In this document: positions 1 to 5,309 of the stretch, piece after piece
Layout of the letters: every line of letters begins with the position of its first letter
Position numbering within the stretch: position 1 is the stretch's first letter
Assembly (NCBI GenBank): GCA_030601615.1
Contig: JAUVTH010000082.1
Coordinates: 1-6,463, forward strand
DNA: 6,463 bases
Direction of reading: 5' to 3'
Source of the DNA: Gemmatimonadota bacterium
GTDB lineage: Bacteria > Gemmatimonadota > Gemmatimonadetes > Palauibacterales > Palauibacteraceae
Notes under the pieces: model-generated
The model's database searches: none
What the model saw: only the letters and a program-made list of their open reading frames with translations
What the model was told of the DNA's origin: nothing
Program-made: the position numbers and the translations under genes

Positions 1-1622
1 CCCACGGCCGGGCCCTCCGTCTGGAATACATTGAGTGCCCGCTCGGGATGCAGGTCCACGAAGGACTCCAGGGTACGGGCGGCCTTGTTCTCGCCGAGGA
101 TGAGGGCCACGTACCGGGCGTCGTACCGCACGATGACGGAATCGAGCCCTGCCGCGAGCACTTCCGGCGTGCGGTCGTAACGCCCGTAGTCGTCGGCCAG
201 GAAACGCCACGAGGGCACGGCCAGCCGGCCGGTCTCCCAGTGCACGTAGGGGTCCAGCGCAGATGCGATCACGTCGTCCGGAGCGGTGTTCGCGCGGATC
301 CACTCGTTGAGCGGAGCATAGGCCCGGAAGAGGACCGTCTGGGGTGAAATCCACGCCTTCACGGCGTGGCCACGTCCGTGATACACGAGCGCATTGACCA
401 CGAATATAGCGGCAATGATGGCTGCGACGGGAGCACCCCACCGCGGAAGGTCAGACCGGATTTTCGGCACCGCTTCCCACAGTCCCTCGAAGGCGAGGAG
501 GGTCAGCAGCGGCATGATCGCGTAATAGAATCGGTAGGGCTCGTCAGGCCAGATGAACACGAGCCCGAGGTAGATCGGGGGAAACAGGACCAGCGCAGGA
601 TTGCGCCTCCACACGCTGAGTGCGCCGTATACGGCCGCTGCCCCAAGAGCTAGCAGGACGACGGCGAGCGCCAGGCCCGGCGCCCGCGGCACCCACACGA
701 AGTGCAGCGTCTCGACGAACGGTCCCCAGTTGGCGGGAATGACCTCGCGCAGACGACCGACGACTCCTCCCTCGAGGCTCTGGTCGAGCCATGCTCCGTA
801 GGATCCGTACTGACCCGCGATCGGGCCCGGCACATCGGCGGCATGCATACGGCTCCACGCGATCCACCCGATTGCCGGGACGCCACCGCCCACCGCGAGA
901 ACTCCTGCGCTCAGCCAGCGCCGTTGAAGCAGGAGAGGAATCAAGAGGCCCGCGATCAGTGTGAGACCGATGGAGCGGGTCAGGAACGCCAGAGCGGCGG
1001 CGAGTCCGACCGTCACGGCCCAGCCAGGCTCGCCCCCCGGCCAGCGCCATCCGGTCTCCGGCTCGAGAACCGCGTCCAGTCGTCCGGGGTCGCGGGAAGC
1101 CAGAAGCAGTGCTCCGACGCACGTCAGAAGGAACATCGGCTCCGACAAAAGAACGGTGGCCACGGACATCGAGGGAATCGTGAGAAAAGCGTAGAGCGTA
1201 ACCAGACCGACAGCCACTACTCGCCGCCTGCTGCCACGGGCGAACAGGAGGAACGTGCATCCTGCCGCCAGACCCCAGAACAGGGCATTCAGAGCCTTGA
1301 GTGCACCCAGGTTCTCGGGGTACAGGCCGAACGCCTTCCACGTGGCGGCGAGGACGGCCGGATACGCCGGCGGGTACCTGACGCCCGGGACGGCGCCGGG
1401 GAGGTTGGAGTAGACGTAGCCCTCGCCGCTGGCCATCGATCGCGCCAGCGCCAGGTTGGCTCCGTCATCGTAGTAGATGCCCGCCCCGATCGGCTCCTGC
1501 GATCGGATCGTGATCAGCAGGACCGCTACCGCGACGGCGGTCGCGATCAGGGCGGTCAGAGTGCGCGTGGGAACGCCGGGACGGGACTCGGGCGGAGGGG
1601 CCGGCTCTGTCTCTCGATTCAT
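1..1622 (-). CDS. GT-C type membrane glycosyltransferase (ArnT/PMT-like), C-terminus cut by window
   Basis: The minus-strand frame from an ATG at 1622-1620 is open to the left edge, giving 540 codons without a stop. The protein has a short polar, proline-rich N-terminus, a first hydrophobic helix at about residues 22-40, and then an outside loop with YYDDG (Asp52-Asp53). This sits where GT-C enzymes such as ArnT carry their acidic catalytic motif. About ten further hydrophobic segments follow, near 106-128, 134-159, 162-176, 202-232, 236-256, 315-337, 342-358, 363-379 and 396-416. LLSEPMFLL (about 158-166), FLTRSIG (213-219) and PYRFYYAIMPLL (362-373) resemble motifs of bacterial PMT-family proteins. 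After residue 417 a hydrophilic region begins with LNEWIRANTAPDD, typical of the soluble C-terminal domain outside the membrane. Such enzymes transfer a sugar from a polyprenyl-phosphate donor to lipid, protein or glycan; the substrate here is unknown. No good Shine-Dalgarno precedes the ATG, but no other start is available in frame. Confidence 0.82.
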   Translation of the reverse strand, partial: MNRETEPAPPPESRPGVPTRTLTALIATAVAVAVLLITIRSQEPIGAGIYYDDGANLALARSMASGEGYVYSNLPGAVPGVRYPPAYPAVLAATWKAFGLYPENLGALKALNALFWGLAAGCTFLLFARGSRRRVVAVGLVTLYAFLTIPSMSVATVLLSEPMFLLTCVGALLLASRDPGRLDAVLEPETGWRWPGGEPGWAVTVGLAAALAFLTRSIGLTLIAGLLIPLLLQRRWLSAGVLAVGGGVPAIGWIAWSRMHAADVPGPIAGQYGSYGAWLDQSLEGGVVGRLREVIPANWGPFVETLHFVWVPRAPGLALAVVLLALGAAAVYGALSVWRRNPALVLFPPIYLGLVFIWPDEPYRFYYAIMPLLTLLAFEGLWEAVPKIRSDLPRWGAPVAAIIAAIFVVNALVYHGRGHAVKAWISPQTVLFRAYAPLNEWIRANTAPDDVIASALDPYVHWETGRLAVPSWRFLADDYGRYDRTPEVLAAGLDSVIVRYDARYVALILGENKAARTLESFVDLHPERALNVFQTEGPAV

Positions 1623-1636
1623 GCGCGGAAGGTGCC

Positions 1637-1664
1637 GCGGGGCACGACGGTCGGAAAGCCCCGC
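1637..1664 (-). other. Inverted repeat in the leader of the membrane glycosyltransferase
   Basis: In the 43-base gap between the Nudix gene and the glycosyltransferase ATG, the transcript sense reads GCGGGGC (1664-1658), 14 bases of loop, then GCCCCGC (1643-1637), a perfect 7-bp stem. Overlapping shorter stems compete with it: GTGCC/GGCAC with a 4-base loop, and CGCGG/CCGCG reaching almost to the ATG. No U-run follows, so it is not a standard intrinsic terminator. It could modulate translation or read-through, or be a by-product of high GC. Confidence 0.3.
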
Positions 1665-1665
1665 A

Positions 1666-2271
1666 TCAGCGATCGCGCTCCGGTGCGTTCGCCAGCACCG
1701 CCAGAAAGTCCGCCACAATCTCGAACGTCAGCCCCCAGATCACGTCGCCTTCGAAGTCGATCGCTGGAAACTCGCGGGCAGAGGGCGTCTCGCGCACGAG
1801 AGTGGACCGGTACTCGGGATCGGACAGGACCGACACCGGGATCCACACGTGGCCCGTGAGCTCGTGATTGACGCACACGTCCTGATCGGCTGCCAGCCAC
1901 GCGACGAACGGCGTGACGCAGATCGAGGGCAGGTGCCTGCTTCGCGGGTGAATCTCACCGAGACGTCCCAGGTGGTCCTCTCGCTCGAGGCGAAGGTCGG
2001 TTTCCTCCAGGGTCTCACGGCGCGCCGTTTCGAGAAGATCCGCGTCTTCGGGGTCGCGACGTCCGCCCGGCAGTGCGACGTGTCCGGACCAGGGGTCGCC
2101 CGGCACCCGGGCCCGCCGAACGAACAGTACCTCCGGGTCGTTTCCACCGGCCGCCGGGGAGCGGAGGATCAATGTGACTGCCGCACGGATCTCACACTCG
2201 GTCTCGGGAATGCGGTCCGCCGGCTTGTCCGCGAGGGCCGATCGAAGGCGCTCTGACCACTCGCGCGTCAC
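1666..2271 (-). CDS. Nudix hydrolase, coenzyme A pyrophosphatase (NUDT7/NudL) type
   Basis: This 201-residue protein starts at a GTG (2271-2269) that overlaps the rsgA stop as GTGA, with GGGAG (2284-2280) eight bases upstream as ribosome-binding site. The Nudix box spans about residues 69-93: PGG, then RRE (84-86), then EE (89-90), the acidic residues that bind the divalent metals. The stretch VRRARVPGDPWSGHVALPGG (51-70) matches the UPF0035-type motif that marks the CoA-cleaving branch, and VIWGLTFEI (177-185) near the C-terminus matches the same branch. Such enzymes split CoA or acyl-CoA into 3',5'-ADP and 4'-phosphopantetheine products. The Gly late in the classic box (REUXEEXGU) is Asp92 here; from memory, E. 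coli NudL also lacks Gly at this position, so the change need not inactivate the enzyme. The exact substrate is inferred from motifs only. Reading further upstream in frame would cut deep into rsgA, so the GTG is preferred. Confidence 0.88.
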   Translation of the reverse strand: MTREWSERLRSALADKPADRIPETECEIRAAVTLILRSPAAGGNDPEVLFVRRARVPGDPWSGHVALPGGRRDPEDADLLETARRETLEETDLRLEREDHLGRLGEIHPRSRHLPSICVTPFVAWLAADQDVCVNHELTGHVWIPVSVLSDPEYRSTLVRETPSAREFPAIDFEGDVIWGLTFEIVADFLAVLANAPERDR

Positions 2272-3185
2272 CGGCCGTACTCCCGACCGCCCTCGGCGGC
2301 CTCGAGCAGGGACAGATAGCTGGCGTGCCGGTGCTCGTAGACGCTGCCGTCGTCCACCGCAGCCCGGACCGCGCAGCCCGGTTCCGCCCGGTGTCGGCAA
2401 TTGGCGAACCGGCAAAGGTCGACGAGCGGTCGGAACTCGCGGAACGCGTGCGCGAGGTCGGCTGGGTCAGCGCCGGCCGGCTCGAAGTACTGGATGCCCG
2501 GCGTGTCGGCGAGGTATCCGCCGTCGGGGAGGGGGATGAGCAGCCCCGCCGACGTCGTGTGCTTCCCGCGGCCCGAACGTTCCCCCACGGCGCCCACTCG
2601 GAGGTCCAGGTCCGGGAGGATCGCGTTCAGGATGCTCGTCTTTCCCACTCCCGACGGACCCGTGAACACGGTGATACGCCCGGCCAGCATCTCCTGCAGA
2701 ACGTCCAGCCCCGCACCGGTCTTCGCGCACATGGGGAGCACCGGGTACCCGAGCGCGGCGTAGGCTGCGATCTCGGGCGGAACTTTCTCGTTCTGGGTCA
2801 GATCGGTCTTGTTCACGACGATCAGCGAGGCCAGGTCGTGGAGCTCCGCCACGGCAAGCAGGCGATCGAGAAGCTGGATATCCGGTTCCGGACGGGCTAC
2901 GGAGAAAACCGCCGCTACCTGGTCGACGTTCGCGGCCAGCACCTGCTCACGTCGCTTGGCCAGCGAGTGACGCGAGAGCCGGCTCTCGCGCGGCAGGACT
3001 TCCGTGATGCGGCAGCTCTCGTCCTCGAGCCGCTCGAATGTGACGAGGTCGCCGATGGCCACTCGCTCACCCGCGTCCCGCTTCGCCTTCCCACGGAGCG
3101 AGCAGTCGAAAGTCCCTTCCGACGTGTGTATTCGATACACTCCGGCCATGAACTGTAGCACGCGGCCGGTGAGGGGGTCAGGCAC
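2268..3185 (-). CDS. rsgA: Ribosome small subunit-dependent GTPase A (RsgA/YloQ/YjeQ)
   Basis: This 305-residue protein is a circularly permuted GTPase that acts in the cytoplasm on late 30S subunit maturation. The domains lie in the usual order: an N-terminal OB-fold of about 65 residues, then the G domain with its motifs permuted, NKTD (125-128, G4) ahead of GPSGVGKTS (176-184, the P-loop), KHTT (208-211, switch I) and DTPG (227-230, G3). A C-terminal zinc finger C-x4-C-x-H-x5-C follows, with Cys258, Cys263, His265 and Cys271. Length is close to that of B. subtilis YloQ. The start is a GTG at 3185-3183, nine bases after the sufU stop; an N-terminus beginning MPDPLTGRVLQ fits the family better than the internal Met13. 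No clear Shine-Dalgarno precedes this GTG, so translation may depend on ribosomes arriving from sufU. Its stop overlaps the next gene's start. All key residues are present. Confidence 0.96.
   Translation of the reverse strand: MPDPLTGRVLQFMAGVYRIHTSEGTFDCSLRGKAKRDAGERVAIGDLVTFERLEDESCRITEVLPRESRLSRHSLAKRREQVLAANVDQVAAVFSVARPEPDIQLLDRLLAVAELHDLASLIVVNKTDLTQNEKVPPEIAAYAALGYPVLPMCAKTGAGLDVLQEMLAGRITVFTGPSGVGKTSILNAILPDLDLRVGAVGERSGRGKHTTSAGLLIPLPDGGYLADTPGIQYFEPAGADPADLAHAFREFRPLVDLCRFANCRHRAEPGCAVRAAVDDGSVYEHRHASYLSLLEAAEGGREYGR
2280..2284 (-). promoter_or_regulatory. Ribosome-binding site of the Nudix gene
   Basis: GGGAG on the minus strand lies eight bases before the GTG start at 2271, inside the last codons of rsgA. 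It supports the GTG that overlaps the rsgA stop codon over any upstream in-frame start. Confidence 0.65.
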
Positions 3186-3194
3186 GGGGGAACG

Positions 3195-3671
3195 TCACGA
3201 GTCGGAGGTCTCCGGCCGTACCAGCTCCTGAAGGCAGTCCCAAGCCAGCAATGCACACTTCACTCGCACCGGGAACTTCGATACGCCAGCCAGGGCCCGC
3301 AGGTCGCCGAGCCCGGTATCGGCGGCAGCGTCCGTGTCCCCGTGCAGCATTCGGGTGAACGTGTCCATGACGTCGAGGGCATCCTGCACCGTTCGGCCCT
3401 TCAGCAATCCGCTCATCATGGACGCGGAGGCCTGGCTGATCGAGCATCCCTTCCCCTCGAAATGAACCTCGGTGATCCGATCCCCCTCGAGCTTGAGCAT
3501 CAGGTCGATCACGTCGCCGCACAACGGATTGTTCAGGGTGAGCGTGTGTGTGGCGTCTTCGAGCGGTCCCTTATTCCGGGGACGCCGGTAATGATCGAGA
3601 ATGACCTGCTGGTAGAGATCCTGGAGAGAGCTCAGCTCGAGGCCTTCCCCTCCGTAGTCGCTCATAGCCAT
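3195..3671 (-). CDS. sufU: SufU, zinc-dependent sulfur acceptor for SufS
   Basis: This 158-residue IscU-fold protein is of the SufU type. LYQQVILDHYRRPRNKG (19-35) is the typical N-terminal signature. The zinc ligands of the B. subtilis protein are all present: Cys51 and Asp53 in NNPLCGD, Cys76 in GKGCSISQASASMM, and Cys139 in VRVKCALLAW. An insertion of about 20 residues between the second and third cysteines, including the LGDLRALAGV segment, separates SufU from IscU. In family members studied, SufU takes persulfide sulfur from SufS by a zinc-ligand exchange and passes it to the SufBCD scaffold; it is not itself the scaffold. The ATG at 3671 lies four bases after the sufS stop. GGAG (3687-3684) is 12 bases upstream, a long spacing, and a second in-frame ATG lies two codons in. 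The adjacency to sufS is the usual arrangement for the pair. Confidence 0.95.
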   Translation of the reverse strand: MAMSDYGGEGLELSSLQDLYQQVILDHYRRPRNKGPLEDATHTLTLNNPLCGDVIDLMLKLEGDRITEVHFEGKGCSISQASASMMSGLLKGRTVQDALDVMDTFTRMLHGDTDAAADTGLGDLRALAGVSKFPVRVKCALLAWDCLQELVRPETSDS

Positions 3672-3675
3672 CCGT

Positions 3676-4941
3676 TCAAGTCACTCCGAACAGGTGTGCC
3701 GCGAGGCCCAGCGCCTCGACCAGAACGTCGATCTCCGAATGCGTGTTGTAAAGGTAGATGCTGGCGCGGGCCGTCGCATCCACACCCAGGTGCTCCATCA
3801 GGGGCTGATTGCAGTGATGGCCCGCCCGGATTGCCACGCCCTTCTGGTCGAGGATCGTCGCCAGGTCGTGCGCGTGGATGTCGGCGTAGCAGAACGATAT
3901 CACACCCACGCGGTTCTGCTTCGGCCCGTAGATCTCCAGTCTGTCGATCTCTCCGAGCCGCTCCATCGCGTAGGTCGTGAGAGCCGATTCCCAGGCGTGA
4001 ATCGCGTCGAGGCCGATGCGGCGGAGATACCGGATGGCCTCTGCGAGGCCGATCGCTCCTGCCACGTGTGGCGTGCCGGCTTCGAACTTGTGTGGCAACG
4101 GCGCTGCGGTGAAACCGTCGAGCCTGACTTCCGAGATCATCTCCCCGCCACCCTGCCAGGGAGGCATCGAATCGAGGAGCTCGCGGCGTCCCCACAACGC
4201 TCCGATTCCGGTGGGCGCGAGCATCTTGTGGCCGCTGAAGGCGTAGAAGTCGCATCCGAGCGTCCCGACGTCGATCTGCATATGGGGGGTCGCCTGTGCA
4301 CCATCGACCAGGCACACCGCGCCCACGTCGTGTGCCTTCGTCGCGATCTCCGCCACCGGGTTCACGACACCCAGCGTGTTGGAGACGTGGGTCACGCCCA
4401 CGAGGCGGGTGCGACTCGTGAGCAGGCGATCATAGTCCTCCATCACCAGCGATCCATCTGTAGCGACGTCCACGTAGCGCACCGTCGCACCGACCCGCTC
4501 TGCCAGGATCTGCCACGGGACGAGATTCGAGTGGTGCTCCATTTTCGTGAGGAGAATCTCGTCGCCGGAGCCGACGTGTGCAGCGCCCCAGGTCGAGGCC
4601 ACGAGGTTGATGGCTTCCGTCGTGCCCCGCACGAATATGATCTCAGATGAAGAGGCTGCCCCCATATGATCAGCGACGACATCGCGCGCACCTTCGTACG
4701 CCTCGGTGGCCCGAATGCTCAGCTCGTGCGCTCCGCGGTGCACGTTGGCGTGGATCTCCCTGTAATAGGCATCCACAGCCTGTATGACCGAGTACGGCTT
4801 TTGGGAACTGGCCGCGTTGTCGAGGTAGACGAGCGGGACGCCGTGCACGAGGCGCGCGAGAATCGGGAAGTCGGCCCGGATCCGCTCAATGTCATAGGCA
4901 GCGTGCGATGATGTGACCGAGGTGGAATCAGGTGTTTCCAT
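3676..4941 (-). CDS. sufS: SufS, group II cysteine desulfurase
   Basis: This is a PLP enzyme that removes sulfur from L-cysteine, giving alanine and an enzyme-bound persulfide. Numbered from the ATG at 4941 it has 421 residues. YLDNAASSQKP (39-49) is the conserved N-terminal segment. The EHH motif (135-137) contains the His that stacks on PLP, VDGAQ (212-216) holds the cofactor-contacting Asp and Gln, and SGHK ends in Lys239, the Schiff-base lysine. RAGHHCNQP places the catalytic cysteine at Cys377, and Arg392, 15 residues later, binds the substrate carboxylate. The ATG has AGGGG seven bases upstream and already gives a longer N-terminus than E. coli SufS. A TTG at 5001, overlapping the upstream stop as TTGA, would add 20 basic, proline-rich residues and is less likely. 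SufU follows after four bases, so this is the SufS/SufU rather than the SufS/SufE system. Confidence 0.96.
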   Translation of the reverse strand: METPDSTSVTSSHAAYDIERIRADFPILARLVHGVPLVYLDNAASSQKPYSVIQAVDAYYREIHANVHRGAHELSIRATEAYEGARDVVADHMGAASSSEIIFVRGTTEAINLVASTWGAAHVGSGDEILLTKMEHHSNLVPWQILAERVGATVRYVDVATDGSLVMEDYDRLLTSRTRLVGVTHVSNTLGVVNPVAEIATKAHDVGAVCLVDGAQATPHMQIDVGTLGCDFYAFSGHKMLAPTGIGALWGRRELLDSMPPWQGGGEMISEVRLDGFTAAPLPHKFEAGTPHVAGAIGLAEAIRYLRRIGLDAIHAWESALTTYAMERLGEIDRLEIYGPKQNRVGVISFCYADIHAHDLATILDQKGVAIRAGHHCNQPLMEHLGVDATARASIYLYNTHSEIDVLVEALGLAAHLFGVT

Positions 4942-4945
4942 GGGT

Positions 4946-4989
4946 GCGCCCCTGGCGCGGTTTTTGGTCGGGTGTGTCGGGCGCGCCAG
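4946..4989 (-). promoter_or_regulatory. Inverted repeats around the sufS ribosome-binding site
   Basis: In the 56-base gap before the sufS ATG, the transcript contains CTGGCGCG (4989-4982), 22 bases, then CGCGCCAG (4959-4952), a perfect 8-bp inverted repeat. Its second arm covers the first bases of the Shine-Dalgarno AGGGG (4953-4949). A second, mutually exclusive hairpin, GCGCC-AGG-GGCGC (4958-4946), encloses the same site. Either fold would partly hide the ribosome-binding site. Regulation is an inference; chance in GC-rich DNA is the alternative. Confidence 0.4.
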
Positions 4990-4997
4990 CCGGGTCG

Positions 4998-5309
4998 TCA
5001 ACCAACCCGGACCTGTATCTCCTCGCCCTCCACCCTGGCCTCGTACGTTCGCACCGGCTTGACCGCGGGAAGGGCCCGCGGCGCTCCGGTCTCCAGGTCA
5101 AAGCGAGCGCCGTGAAGTTTGCAGATGACCTGCCCTCCCACGAGCTCGCCAGACGAGAGGGGAAACTCTTCGTGTGTGCACTCGTCGTGCAAGGCGAACA
5201 CCCGGTCGCCGACGTGAGCCAGGACGATCTTCTCGCCGTCCAGCTCTATCTGCAGCATGGTGCCCCTGGGCACGTCATCCAGCCGGGCAACCGTGCGAAA
5301 ACAGCTCAT
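4998..5309 (-). CDS. Rieske-type [2Fe-2S] ferredoxin of the suf operon
   Basis: This is a small soluble 103-residue protein with a complete Rieske cluster-binding pattern: C-x-H (Cys44, His46) in ECTHEEFP, 16 residues, then C-x2-H (Cys63, His66) in CKLHGARFDLETGAP. There is no signal peptide or membrane anchor, so it resembles NirD-like or dioxygenase-ferredoxin subunits and not the bc1 Rieske protein. These proteins carry single electrons. Its ATG shares one base with the sufD stop (TGATG), which points to translational coupling, and its stop is followed by sufS. Family members of this kind occur in suf clusters of several bacterial groups. By context it may supply electrons for cluster assembly or sulfur reduction, or be a client of the pathway; the sequence cannot decide. 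No oxygenase or nitrite reductase large subunit is in the window to act as partner. Confidence 0.92.
   Translation of the reverse strand: MSCFRTVARLDDVPRGTMLQIELDGEKIVLAHVGDRVFALHDECTHEEFPLSSGELVGGQVICKLHGARFDLETGAPRALPAVKPVRTYEARVEGEEIQVRVG

Noticed and set aside
544..1341. Minus-strand frame of 265 codons on the same strand as the glycosyltransferase
   Set aside because: It is Arg/Ser/Gly-rich with no hydrophobic pattern, and it is out of frame with the membrane protein, whose GT-C motifs read through the whole region.
1637..1664. Intrinsic terminator between the Nudix gene and the glycosyltransferase
   Set aside because: A GC-rich stem is present but no U-run follows it, and the next gene starts 15 bases after the stem.
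702..1859. Long plus-strand open frame of 385 codons opposite the glycosyltransferase and the end of the Nudix gene
   Set aside because: It is rich in Arg, Gly, Asp and Gln with no recognisable domain, and it runs across two genes with strong family motifs on the other strand. Long antisense frames are expected at this GC content.
1666..2415. N-terminally extended version of the Nudix protein
   Set aside because: The extension overlaps rsgA by about 148 bases and is low-complexity Arg/Gly/Pro. The GTG at 2271 has a ribosome-binding site and a GTGA overlap.
2325..3158. Plus-strand open frame of 277 codons opposite rsgA
   Set aside because: It lies almost wholly inside rsgA, which has complete GTPase and zinc motifs. 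The composition is that of a shadow frame.
3694..4650. Plus-strand open frame of 318 codons opposite sufS
   Set aside because: SufS on the minus strand has every catalytic residue in place; the antisense product shows no motif and no start context.
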